DNA of 64,000 nt, taken from positions 1 to 64,000 of the forward strand of contig NZ_MULI01000030.1 of NCBI RefSeq assembly GCF_002939385.1, given 5' to 3'. The notes beneath the pieces are model-generated. The model made no database searches. It had not been told where the DNA came from and saw only the letters and a list, made by a program, of their open reading frames with translations. A program made the translations under genes and the position numbers. How positions within the stretch are numbered: position 1 is the stretch's first letter; the number at the start of each line of letters is the position of its first letter. This DNA comes from Streptomyces sp. MH60. GTDB lineage: Bacteria > Actinomycetota > Actinomycetes > Streptomycetales > Streptomycetaceae. This document shows positions 36,574-45,378 of the stretch, in pieces.

Positions 36574-39147
36574 GTGCCCGGTGAGAATCTGTCCCGCGAC
36601 GAGGCCCGGGAGCGGGCCGCCCTGCTGTCCGTCGATGGGTACGAGGTGTCCCTCGACGTGCGCTCGGCCGTCGGCGACGCGCGGGGCGAGGGGCCGCGCA
36701 CGTTCCGGTCCGTCACCACGATCCGCTTCCGCTGCAACGAGCCCGGCGCGAGCAGCTTCGCCGACCTGATCGCACCGAGCGTCACCGCCGTCTCCCTGAA
36801 CGGCCGCGACCTCGACCCGAGCGAGGTCTTCGACGGCTCCCGGATCGCCCTGGAGGACCTGGCCGCCGACAACGAGCTGGTCGTCGACGCCCAGTGCGCC
36901 TACTCCCGCACCGGCGAGGGACTGCACCGCTTCGTCGACCCCGAGGACGGCGAGGTGTACCTGTACACCCAGTACGAGCCGGCCGACTCGCGCCGGGTCT
37001 TCGCGGGCTTCGAGCAGCCGGACCTCAAGGCGCCCTTCCGCTTCGAGGTGCGCGCGCCCGAGGAGTGGACGGTGTGGTCCAACGGCGCGGGCGAGCGCGC
37101 CGACGGCGTGTGGCGGTTCGCGGAGACGAAGCCGATCTCGACGTACATCACGTGTGTCGTGGCCGGCCCGTACCACTACGTGACGGACTCCTACGAGCGG
37201 ACCTTCGAGGACGGCACCCGGCTGGAGATCCCGCTCGGCGCCCTGTGCCGCAAGGGGCTCGCCCCGCACTTCGACGCCGACGACGTCTTCCTCATCACCA
37301 AGCAGGGCCTGGACTTCTTCCACGACCACTTCGACTACCCGTACCCCTTCGGGAAGTACGACCAGGCGTTCGTGCCCGAGTACAACCTCGGCGCGATGGA
37401 GAACCCGGGGATGGTGACCTTCCGGGAGGAGTACATCTTCCGCGGGAAGGTGACGCGGGCGTCGTACGAGGGCCGCGCCAACACGATCCTGCACGAGATG
37501 GCGCACATGTGGTTCGGCGACCTGGTCACCATGGAGTGGTGGGACGACCTGTGGCTGAAGGAGTCCTTCGCCGACTTCATGGGCGCGTTCGCGAACGTCG
37601 GCGCGACGCGCTTCAAGGACGCCTGGATCACCTTCGCCAACCGCCGCAAGGCCTGGGCCTACCGCGCCGACCAGCTCCCCTCCACCCACCCGATCACGGC
37701 CGACATCCGTGACCTGGAGGACGCCAAGCTCAACTTCGACGGCATCACCTACGCCAAGGGCGCCTCCGCGCTGAAGCAGCTGGTGGCGTACGTCGGGCAG
37801 GACGCGTTCCTGGAGGGCGCGCGGCGCTACTTCAAGCGGCACGCGTACGGCAACACCCGGCTGGGTGATCTGCTGTCGGTCCTCGAGGAGACCAGCGGGC
37901 GGGACATGGCGGCCTGGTCGCGCTCCTGGCTGCAGACGGCGGGCGTCAACTCGCTGACCCCGCAGGTGCTGCTGAGCGCGGCGGGCACCGTCGACGAGCT
38001 GGCCGTGGTGCAGGAGGCCGTCGAGTCTCACCCCGAACTGCGCCCGCACCGCGTCGCAGTGGGCCTGTACCGGCGTACGGCCGAGGGCGCCCTGGAGCGG
38101 TACGCGCGCGCCGAGGTGGACGTCGAGGGGCCGCGCACGGTGGTCGCGGAGCTGGCCGGTGCCCAGGCGCCGGAGCTGGTCCTGGTCAACGACGACGACC
38201 TCACGTACTGCAAGACGCGCTTCGACGCCACCTCGCTGGCGACGCTGCGCGAGCACCTGGGCGCCCTGACCGACCCGCTGGCCCGTGCCCTGTGCTGGTC
38301 GGCGCTGTGGAACATGACGCGGGACGCGCTGCTGCCGGCCCGGGACTTCGCGGCGCTGGTGCTGCGGTTCGCGGGGCGCGAGTCCGACATCGGCGTCCTG
38401 CAGATGCTGCACGCCTGGACCGGCTCGGCGCTGGTGCACTACGCCGCCCCCGAGTGGCGGAAGACCGGCGAGCGGCTGCTCGCCGAGGGTGCGCTGCGCG
38501 AGCTGCGGGACGCCGCGCCGGGCAGTGAGCAGCAGCTGGCGTGGGCGCGGTTCTTCGCGTCGGTGGCGTCCGAGGAGGCGGACCTGGCGCTGCTCCGGGG
38601 GCTGCTGGAGGGCACGGAGAAGATCGACGGCCTGGCCGTGGACCAGGAGCTGCGCTGGGTCTTCCTCGCCCCGCTCGCGGCCCACGGCGCGGTCGACGAG
38701 GACGTCCTGGCCGCCGAACTGGTCCGCGACGACACGGCCTCCGGCAAGCGGCACCAGGTGCGCTGCCTGGCCTCGCGGCCGTCGGAGGTGGTGAAGGCGC
38801 AGGCGTGGGTGCAGGTCGTCGAGTCGGACAAGCTGTCCAACGCCCTGGTGGAGGCGACCATCGCCGGGTTCGCGCAGCCCTCGCAGCGGGAGCTGCTCGC
38901 GCCGTACACCGAGAAGTACTTCGCGGCGATCGAGCGGGTGTGGGCCGAGCGGTCCATCCAGATCGGGATGGACGTGGTCCGGGGCCTGTTCCCGTCGCTG
39001 CGGGACTCCCAGGACACGCTGGACGCGACCGACGCGTGGCTGTCGGCGCACGAGGGGGCGGCGCCGGCGCTGCGGCGGCTGGTGCTGGAGGCTCGGGACG
39101 ACCTGGCGCGGGCCCTGCGGGCGCAGGCCTGCGACGGGGGCGCGTAG
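36574..39147 (+). CDS. pepN: Aminopeptidase N (M1 family), copy 1
   Basis: 857 residues. The exopeptidase motif GAMEN is at 273-277 and the zinc site HEMAH (307-311) with the third ligand Glu330 in DLWLKESFA. It removes N-terminal residues from peptides in the cytosol. An ERAP1-like helical C-terminal domain fills the second half. The start is the second of two GTG codons (36574), 8 nt after AGGAG; the first, 36565, overlaps the ribosome site. It has a same-length paralogue at 50007-52580. It is divergent from the Rv2466c-like gene. Confidence 0.96.
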   Translation: MPGENLSRDEARERAALLSVDGYEVSLDVRSAVGDARGEGPRTFRSVTTIRFRCNEPGASSFADLIAPSVTAVSLNGRDLDPSEVFDGSRIALEDLAADNELVVDAQCAYSRTGEGLHRFVDPEDGEVYLYTQYEPADSRRVFAGFEQPDLKAPFRFEVRAPEEWTVWSNGAGERADGVWRFAETKPISTYITCVVAGPYHYVTDSYERTFEDGTRLEIPLGALCRKGLAPHFDADDVFLITKQGLDFFHDHFDYPYPFGKYDQAFVPEYNLGAMENPGMVTFREEYIFRGKVTRASYEGRANTILHEMAHMWFGDLVTMEWWDDLWLKESFADFMGAFANVGATRFKDAWITFANRRKAWAYRADQLPSTHPITADIRDLEDAKLNFDGITYAKGASALKQLVAYVGQDAFLEGARRYFKRHAYGNTRLGDLLSVLEETSGRDMAAWSRSWLQTAGVNSLTPQVLLSAAGTVDELAVVQEAVESHPELRPHRVAVGLYRRTAEGALERYARAEVDVEGPRTVVAELAGAQAPELVLVNDDDLTYCKTRFDATSLATLREHLGALTDPLARALCWSALWNMTRDALLPARDFAALVLRFAGRESDIGVLQMLHAWTGSALVHYAAPEWRKTGERLLAEGALRELRDAAPGSEQQLAWARFFASVASEEADLALLRGLLEGTEKIDGLAVDQELRWVFLAPLAAHGAVDEDVLAAELVRDDTASGKRHQVRCLASRPSEVVKAQAWVQVVESDKLSNALVEATIAGFAQPSQRELLAPYTEKYFAAIERVWAERSIQIGMDVVRGLFPSLRDSQDTLDATDAWLSAHEGAAPALRRLVLEARDDLARALRAQACDGGA

Positions 39148-39176
39148 AGGTTCTGCTGGCCGTCGGGCGCGGGTGC

Positions 39177-39236
39177 GTCGTGGCTTGTCCCGTCCACGCG
39201 GCGGAGCCGCACCTGGACACAGCCCCGCGCCCCTCG
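39177..39236. repeat. Dispersed intergenic repeat, copy 2
   Basis: About 60 bp closely similar to 21749-21815, sharing the block GCGGCGGAGCCGCAC and ACACAGCCCCGCGCCCC. Confidence 0.6.
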
Positions 39237-39322
39237 GGGCGTTGTCCTGCCCCGCGTCGATGAGTCCTGGCCAACGATTGAGCGTTCCGTCGTCGTTACG
39301 GAATTCGGTCAATAGCAGCCGT

Positions 39323-39355
39323 AACCCCTGGTCCCACCCTTTCGGACCAGGGGTT
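39323..39355 (+). terminator. Terminator hairpin after pepN copy 1
   Basis: AACCCCTGGTCC (39323-39334) pairs exactly with 39344-39355 around a 9-nt loop, followed by T. It lies 175 bp past the pepN stop. Confidence 0.65.
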
Positions 39356-39457
39356 TCGGCATCCGAACACGCGTCCTTTAGTCCGCCCTTGTCCCGGTTC
39401 GGCGATGGGCGTGTAACAGGGGTTAAGGGGCGGATCAAGCGCGGGAAATTGCCGGTC

Positions 39458-40531
39458 ATGACGCACAACACCCCGCTCCCGCCCCGCCCCCGCCCGCTCC
39501 ACGAACTGGCCGTCGGCCGACGCCGGCTGATGACGGTCGCCCAGTTGCGGGCGCACGGCGTCTCCGCCGCGGAGACCAACGAGCAGTGCCGGCCCGGCGG
39601 CCCCTGGCAGCAGCTCCTCCCGAACGTCGTGCTGCTGCACCCGGGCCCGCCGACCGGCGACGAGCGCCTGCACGCGGTGCTGCTCTACGCGGCGCGGGAC
39701 CGCACCGCCGCCGGCACGGCACCCGGCGTGACCGCCTCCGTGCCGGTCCAGCCGGGCGGGGAGCAGCCGCCCGCGCCGGCCTACGCGGAGGCGATGATCA
39801 CCGGCCTGGCCGCGCTGACGCTGCACGGCTTCTCCGCCGCTCCCCCGCTGTCGTCCCTGGACCTCATCGACGTCCTGGTCCCGCGGCTGCGCCGGCTGCG
39901 CACGACCGGCTGTGCGCGCGTCGTCCGCACGGCCGCGCTGCCGACCGCCGTGGAGCTGACCGGGGTCCCGGTGGCACCGGTGGCGCGGGCCCTGGCGGAC
40001 GCGGTCGCGGAGCTGACCGACCCGGGCACGGTCCGCCGGCTGCTGACGGAGGCGGTGCGTGGCGGGCACTGCGAACCGGCCGCGGTGGTACGGGAGCTGA
40101 ACCGGGCCCGGCTGCTGAGCCGCCCGCACGTGGTGGACGCCGTGGACTCGCTGGTCGCCGAGGGGCGGGCGCTGGCCGAGCAGCGGCTGTACCGGATGGT
40201 GCGCGAGCACGCCCTGCCCGAGCCGGTGTGGAACGTCGACCTGCGCCTGCCCGGCGGCCCCCACCTGGGCGGCGTGGACGCCTTCTGGCCCGAGCACGCG
40301 GTGGCGCTGGAGCTGGACACCCGGGCGCACCGGCAGCACGAGGACGACGCCGCCTGGGCGGAACACGCCCGCAAGCGCGAGCACCTGGAGCGGCTGGGGA
40401 TCACGGTCGTGCACCTCACCCCGCGCATGCTGCGGGACTGCCCGGAGCACCAGGCGGCCGTCGTGCGTACGGCGCTGATGGCGGCCGGGGACCGGGAGCC
40501 CGCGGCGTACGTCGTGGTGCTGCCCCGTTAG
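39458..40531 (+). CDS. AbiEi-like N-domain plus Vsr/DUF559-type nuclease-fold protein
   Basis: 357 residues. The N-terminal part (RRRLMTVAQLRAHGV...GPWQQLLPNVVLLHPG) looks like the winged-helix antitoxin domain of AbiEi proteins. The middle has the ITGLAALTLHGF segment seen in that family. The C-terminal 90 residues match the very-short-patch-repair-like PD-(D/E)xK fold: GVDAFWPEHAVALELDTRAHR...KREHLERLGITVVHLTPRML, with Asp/Glu/Asp positions of a metal site. Such proteins are common in actinomycetes, usually orphan; function unproven. No partner toxin is adjacent. ATG 39458 has only a weak ribosome site. Convergent with the next gene (7-bp gap). Confidence 0.75.
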   Translation: MTHNTPLPPRPRPLHELAVGRRRLMTVAQLRAHGVSAAETNEQCRPGGPWQQLLPNVVLLHPGPPTGDERLHAVLLYAARDRTAAGTAPGVTASVPVQPGGEQPPAPAYAEAMITGLAALTLHGFSAAPPLSSLDLIDVLVPRLRRLRTTGCARVVRTAALPTAVELTGVPVAPVARALADAVAELTDPGTVRRLLTEAVRGGHCEPAAVVRELNRARLLSRPHVVDAVDSLVAEGRALAEQRLYRMVREHALPEPVWNVDLRLPGGPHLGGVDAFWPEHAVALELDTRAHRQHEDDAAWAEHARKREHLERLGITVVHLTPRMLRDCPEHQAAVVRTALMAAGDREPAAYVVVLPR

Positions 40532-40538
40532 GCCCAGG

Positions 40539-41678
40539 TCACCCGCCGCAGAACTCGGCCTCGATCACCGCCTCGCCGTCGCCGGACCAGTCGCCGTTGA
40601 AGTTGAGGGCGAGGGCGTGCCGGCCGTCCCTGGTCGCCACCGCCTCCGAGGAGGAGCCGTGGATGGCGCCGGCGTGCCCCCAGACCGTCACCCCGCAGTC
40701 GAGTTGCCGCCTGATCAGGCCGAGTCCGTAGTCGGCGCCCTCCCGTGCGGGGACCGTGGTGGTCATCTCGGCCAGCTGCTTGGCGGGCAGCAGCCTGCCG
40801 CGGAACAGGGCGGTGTAGAAGCGGTTCAGATCGGCCGAGCTGGAGACCGCCTCGCCCGACGCGCCGGCGATGGACGGGTTGAGCCGCGTGACGTCGTACG
40901 TCGGGCCGGTCGCCGTGGGCGCCAGCTTGGAGTAGGCCCGGCTGCTGGGCCGGGGCAGGCCGGTGCGGGTGCCCGGGAAGGAGGTGGCGCGCAGCCCGAG
41001 CGGCTCGATGATCCGGCGGCGCACCTCCTCGCCGTAGGGGCGGCCGGTGGCCTCCTCGATCACCAGGCCGGCCAGGACGTAGTTGGTGTTGGAGTAGTTC
41101 CAGGAGGTGCCGGGGGTGAAGTCCGGCTGGTGGGCCATGGCGATCGCGACCAGCTCGCGCGGTGTCACCGTCTCGTAGCGGTGCGCGAAGAAGCCGTCCT
41201 TGAGGAAGTGGTCGCGGGCGAACCCGTCGTCGGACGTGTAGTCGTAGACGCCGCTGGTGTGATTGAGGAGTTGGCGCAGGGTGATCCGGCCGCCGTCGTG
41301 GCCGTGGCCCGCGACCAGGCCCGGCAGCCACTGGTCCACCGTGTCGTCGAGCGAGAGCCGGCCCTCGGCCTCCAGTTGGAGCAGCACGGTGGCGACGAAG
41401 GTCTTGGTGATGCTGCCGACCCGGTAGCGGTCCCGCTCGGAGCGCGGTTCGCCGGTGTGCAGATCGCCCACTCCGACGGCCTGGGACCAGGTGCCGCGGC
41501 CGTCGCGGGCGGTCGCCGTGACGCCGGGCACTCCGTCCTCGACGGCGGCCTGGAGGGCCCGGCGGGTCGCGTCGTGGCCGCCGGTGGCGGCGGGCGCGGC
41601 GACGACGGGACCCGCGACGGCCGTCGACAGGGCCAGGGCGGTGGCCGCGAGCAGGGCGGTCCGTACGCGTGCGGTCAT
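40539..41678 (-). CDS. Secreted serine hydrolase, beta-lactamase/DD-carboxypeptidase fold
   Basis: 379 residues. A signal peptide (MTARVRTALLAATALALS... with a cut near AAPA, about residue 30) is followed by the class C beta-lactamase-like domain: SITK (Ser89-Lys92), YSN (195-197), and HAG in the C-terminal third. Family members are D-alanyl-D-alanine carboxypeptidases, D-aminopeptidases or esterases; the exact substrate is unclear. A true resistance beta-lactamase is unlikely but not excluded. Start ATG 41678 after GGGGGAA; a GTG at 41690 is the alternative. Confidence 0.88.
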   Translation of the reverse strand: MTARVRTALLAATALALSTAVAGPVVAAPAATGGHDATRRALQAAVEDGVPGVTATARDGRGTWSQAVGVGDLHTGEPRSERDRYRVGSITKTFVATVLLQLEAEGRLSLDDTVDQWLPGLVAGHGHDGGRITLRQLLNHTSGVYDYTSDDGFARDHFLKDGFFAHRYETVTPRELVAIAMAHQPDFTPGTSWNYSNTNYVLAGLVIEEATGRPYGEEVRRRIIEPLGLRATSFPGTRTGLPRPSSRAYSKLAPTATGPTYDVTRLNPSIAGASGEAVSSSADLNRFYTALFRGRLLPAKQLAEMTTTVPAREGADYGLGLIRRQLDCGVTVWGHAGAIHGSSSEAVATRDGRHALALNFNGDWSGDGEAVIEAEFCGG

Positions 41679-42012
41679 GTCTTCCCCCACTTCTCGGTAC
41701 TGCTCGGTCCCGGGAGAGACCGCACCGACGGCATGAGGGTTGCCATGGTTTACGAGAGTTGAACGTGATTGAGCCTCTTTTCACCCGTGTCGGTGCGGTG
41801 CGGGCCACGGGATTGTCACGTGCCGTCCCCTGTGTCCCCGATGGCGTATGGCGGAATGACGCCATGCCTTCTTCCCGCCCCGGACAACTCTCCCCAATCA
41901 GTGATCCCTTGAGTAAAGCTGAGCGGTCGTCCGGGATCGGATTCCGGACTGTCTCGGCCAGGGCCGGTCGGCCTTGGTCGTGCCGCTCGTTCCTTCACCC
42001 CAAGGGATGCCG
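41679..42012. other. Divergent promoter region before the subtilase gene
   Basis: 334 bp without a gene between the beta-lactamase-fold gene and the subtilase. It has a small inverted repeat ATGGCGT/ACGCCAT (41841-41847, 41859-41865). No clear promoter consensus. Confidence 0.4.
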
Positions 42013-45000
42013 ATGACCCACAGCCCCCAGCGCGAACCGATACCGGGCGCGAGACGCAGGGCCCGCCTGGCCGTCGCCACGGGCCTCGTCGCCGCACTCG
42101 CCGCGGTCGGGCCCGTGCCCGTCGCCCTTGCCGCCGACGGCCCGGCGACGACCGCGCCTTTCGGCGACACCTCCGTCAAGTCCGCGCACGACAAGCTCGG
42201 TTCGCACGACGCCGACCTGCTCGCCGAGGCGAAGGCCGACGGCCGGAAGAACGTCACGATGATGGTCGCCACCGCGCCGGGCCGGACCGAGCAGGTGGCG
42301 AAGGAGCTGGACGCGGTCGCCGGCGGCACCGTCGGCCGCACCTACGACGAGCTGGGCTACGTACGCGCCACCGTGCCCACCGCCAAGGCGGACTCGGCCA
42401 TCGCCGCCGCCGCGAAGCTCTCCTCCGTGAACGGCATCGACCTGCGCGACGAGATCCCGCTGGACGACCCGACGCCCAGCGCGGACATGGCCAAGGGCGC
42501 CGCGCACCAGGGCCGTTCCTACCCGGCGCCGAACCGCCGGACCCCGGCCGAGAACCCCTACAACCCGTCCTTCGAGACGGGCGCCGTCGACTTCGTGAAG
42601 AAGAACCCGAAGTCGGACGGCCGCGGCGTCACCATCGGCATCCTCGACTCGGGCGTCGACCTCGGCCACCCGGCGTTGCAGCGGACCACCACCGGCGAGC
42701 GCAAGATCGTCGACTGGGTCACCGCGACCGACCCGGTCGTCGACGGCGACCGCACCTGGCGCCCGATGACCACCTCCGTCTCCGGGCCCGCCTTCACCTA
42801 CGGCGGGCAGACCTGGACGGCGCCCGCGGGCTCGTACCGGGTCAGCACCTTCCTGGAGTCGTACACCACCGGCGGTGACGCCGCGGGCGACGCCAACCGG
42901 GACGGCGACACCACCGACTCCTGGGGCGTCCTGTACGACGCGAAGGCCGGTACGGTCCGCGTCGACCTGAACAACAACCACGACTTCTCCGACGACACCC
43001 CGATGAAGCCCTACAAGGACGGCTTCCAGATCGGGTACTTCGGCACCGACGACCCGAAGACGGACGTGGCCGAGCGCCAGCCCTTCGTGATCGAGATCCG
43101 CAAGGACGTCGTCGGCTCCGCCGGCACCAGGACCGACTTCGTCAACATCGGCGTCATCGAGTCCGAGCACGGCACGCACGTCGCCGGACTCGCCGCCGCC
43201 AACGGGCTGTTCGGCGGCCGGATGGACGGCGCCGCGCCCGGCGCGAAGATCGTCTCCTCCCGGGCCTGCACCTGGAGCGGCGGCTGCACCAACGTCGCGC
43301 TCACCGAGGGCATGATCGACCTCGTCGTCAACCGCGGCGTCGACATCGTCAACATGTCGATCGGCGGCCTGCCCGCCCTCAACGACGGCAACAACGCCCG
43401 CGCCGAGCTGTACACCCGCCTCATCGACACCTACGGCGTGCAGCTGGTCATCTCCGCGGGCAACTCGGGACCCGGTGCCAACACCATCGGCGACCCCGGC
43501 CTCGCCGACAAGGTCATCTCGGTCGGCGCCTCCATCTCCCGCGAGACCTGGGCCGCCAACTACGGCTCCGCGGTGCGGACCGAGTACGCGATGATGCCGT
43601 TCTCCTCGCGCGGACCGCGTGAGGACGGCGGCTTCACGCCGACGCTGACCGCGCCCGGCGCCGCGGTCAACTCCATCCAGACCTGGATGCCCGGCGCCCC
43701 GGTCCCGGAGGCGGGCTACGACCTGCCCGCCGGTTACGGCATGCTCCAGGGCACCTCGATGGCGTCCCCGCAGGCCGCCGGCGCCTCGGCGCTGCTGCTG
43801 TCGGCGGCGAAGCAGGCCCGCATCGACCTGACCCCGGCGAAGCTGCGGACGGCGCTGACCTCCACCGCCGACCACATCAAGGGCGTGCAGGCGTACGAGG
43901 AGGGCGCGGGCCTGATCGACATCCCCGACGCCTGGAAGTCGATCCGGCGCGGCGCAGGCGCCCACGAGTACACGGTCAGGGCGCCGGTCGACACCGCGAT
44001 CGACGAGGCCCTGGCGACCCCGGGCCACGGCACCGGCCTCTACGACCGCGAGGGCGGCCTGAAGGCCGGGCAGAAGAAGACGTACGAGATCACGCTGACG
44101 CGTACCTCGGGGCCGGACCGGGCGATCCGGCACGAGCTGGAGTTCGAGAACAACGCGGGGCACACCTTCCGCGTCGTGGGCCGGGACGAGGTGCGGCTGC
44201 CGCTGAACGAGCCGGTCACCGTCGAGGTCGAGGCACGGCCCGGTTCCGCCGGTCTCAAGAGCGCGATCCTGGAGGTCGACGACCCGCGCACCGAGGGTGT
44301 CGACCAGCAGATCCTGACCACGGTCGTCGTCTCCGCCCCGCTGAAGTACGACTTCTCCGCGAAGGGCTCGGTGCAGCGCAACGCCACCAAGTCCTACTTC
44401 GTGACCGTCCCCGAGGGTGCGAAGGCGCTGGAGGTGGCGATCGGCGGGCTCAAGGGTGAGAGCCAGACCCGGTTCATCTCCCTCCACCCGTACGGCGTCC
44501 CGGTGGACAACACCTCCACGCCGTACTGCTACAACAACTACCTCGACGGCAACGGCTGCCGCCCCGACGTGCGCGCGTACGCCGACCCGCAGCCCGGCGT
44601 CTGGGAGGTCGAGGTCGAGGCCCGGCGGACCTCGCCGCTCCTGGACAACCCCTACCGGCTGGACGTCACCGTGCTCGGCGCGGACTTCGACCCGGAGGTC
44701 GTCACGGTGCCCGAGGCCAAGGCCGGTACCCCGGCCGACGCCTCCTGGACGGTGACCAACCGGTACGCCCCGCTCGACGGCAAGCTGGTCGGCGGCCCGC
44801 TCGGCTCCTCCGAGACGTCCCGCCCGACCATCGAGCAGGGCGACACGGCCACCTCCACGGTCGAGGTGCCCGAGGGCGCCGAGTCGCTGGACGTCGCCAT
44901 CGGGGGCGTCTCCGACGCGGCCGCCGACCTGGACCTGACGGTCTACGACGAGAACGGCGCCGTCGTCGCCCAGTCCGCCGACGGCGACTCGGAGGAGTCG

Positions 45001-45306
45001 GTCTCCCTCGCCAAGCCGGCCGCCGGTACGTACACCGTCGAGGTCGCGGGCTACTCGGTGCCCTCGGGCAGCACGGAGTACGACTACCGGGACGTGTACT
45101 TCGCCGACACCCTCGGCTCGGTCACGGTGGACGGCTCGGCGCCGGTGAAGCTCGGCACGGGCGACTCGGCGACGGTCTCCGGCAGCGTCACGGCCCTGGC
45201 CGCCGCGCCCGAGGGCCGCGAGTTCTTCGGCCGGGTCCGGCTGGTCAACGCCCACGGCACGGTCGCGGGCCTCGGCAGCGTACGGATCGGGAAGGTCGTG
45301 CCGTAG
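42013..45306 (+). CDS. Secreted subtilisin-family (S8) serine protease, large
   Basis: 1097 residues. The signal peptide covers about residues 1-41 (twin Arg then hydrophobic; AADGP after the cut). A propeptide-like region to about 160 follows. The S8 domain has Asp212 (GILDSGVDLGHP), His386 (SEHGTHVAGL) and Ser581 (GTSMASPQAAG), with a large insertion between Asp and His containing Asp-rich, calcium-like motifs (DANRDGDTTD). The last 450 residues are beta-rich domains, including a PPC-like repeat. Likely extracellular. Start ATG 42013 after AAGGG; ATG 42007 is the near alternative. Followed by a terminator. Confidence 0.93.
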   Translation: MTHSPQREPIPGARRRARLAVATGLVAALAAVGPVPVALAADGPATTAPFGDTSVKSAHDKLGSHDADLLAEAKADGRKNVTMMVATAPGRTEQVAKELDAVAGGTVGRTYDELGYVRATVPTAKADSAIAAAAKLSSVNGIDLRDEIPLDDPTPSADMAKGAAHQGRSYPAPNRRTPAENPYNPSFETGAVDFVKKNPKSDGRGVTIGILDSGVDLGHPALQRTTTGERKIVDWVTATDPVVDGDRTWRPMTTSVSGPAFTYGGQTWTAPAGSYRVSTFLESYTTGGDAAGDANRDGDTTDSWGVLYDAKAGTVRVDLNNNHDFSDDTPMKPYKDGFQIGYFGTDDPKTDVAERQPFVIEIRKDVVGSAGTRTDFVNIGVIESEHGTHVAGLAAANGLFGGRMDGAAPGAKIVSSRACTWSGGCTNVALTEGMIDLVVNRGVDIVNMSIGGLPALNDGNNARAELYTRLIDTYGVQLVISAGNSGPGANTIGDPGLADKVISVGASISRETWAANYGSAVRTEYAMMPFSSRGPREDGGFTPTLTAPGAAVNSIQTWMPGAPVPEAGYDLPAGYGMLQGTSMASPQAAGASALLLSAAKQARIDLTPAKLRTALTSTADHIKGVQAYEEGAGLIDIPDAWKSIRRGAGAHEYTVRAPVDTAIDEALATPGHGTGLYDREGGLKAGQKKTYEITLTRTSGPDRAIRHELEFENNAGHTFRVVGRDEVRLPLNEPVTVEVEARPGSAGLKSAILEVDDPRTEGVDQQILTTVVVSAPLKYDFSAKGSVQRNATKSYFVTVPEGAKALEVAIGGLKGESQTRFISLHPYGVPVDNTSTPYCYNNYLDGNGCRPDVRAYADPQPGVWEVEVEARRTSPLLDNPYRLDVTVLGADFDPEVVTVPEAKAGTPADASWTVTNRYAPLDGKLVGGPLGSSETSRPTIEQGDTATSTVEVPEGAESLDVAIGGVSDAAADLDLTVYDENGAVVAQSADGDSEESVSLAKPAAGTYTVEVAGYSVPSGSTEYDYRDVYFADTLGSVTVDGSAPVKLGTGDSATVSGSVTALAAAPEGREFFGRVRLVNAHGTVAGLGSVRIGKVVP

Positions 45307-45323
45307 TCCGGTGCGGTACGGGG

Positions 45324-45359
45324 AGGGGGCGGGCGCGCCGGGTCGGGCGCCCGCCCCCT
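45324..45359 (+). terminator. Terminator after the subtilase gene
   Basis: AGGGGGCGGGCGC (45324-45336) pairs exactly with 45347-45359 around a 10-nt loop, followed by T. Convergent gene 20 bp further, so it may be bidirectional. Confidence 0.8.
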
Positions 45360-45378
45360 TCCGCGTACTCGTGACGGG

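Larger units (their letters stand above)
39148..39457. other. 310-bp gap with intergenic repeat and terminator
   Basis: No gene. It contains repeat copy 2 and the hairpin at 39323-39355, followed by the probable leader of the next gene. I see no strong promoter. Confidence 0.5.

Noticed and set aside
35764..39579. Continuous minus-strand frame upstream of the Rv2466c-like gene
   Set aside because: The extra part is antisense to pepN copy 1; the real start is at 36402.
40539..41678. Resistance beta-lactamase
   Set aside because: Motifs fit the wider class C/DD-carboxypeptidase fold but nothing points to antibiotic hydrolysis.
41995..45255. Long minus-strand frame over the subtilase
   Set aside because: Mirror of the subtilase; the plus strand has signal peptide and full S8 triad.
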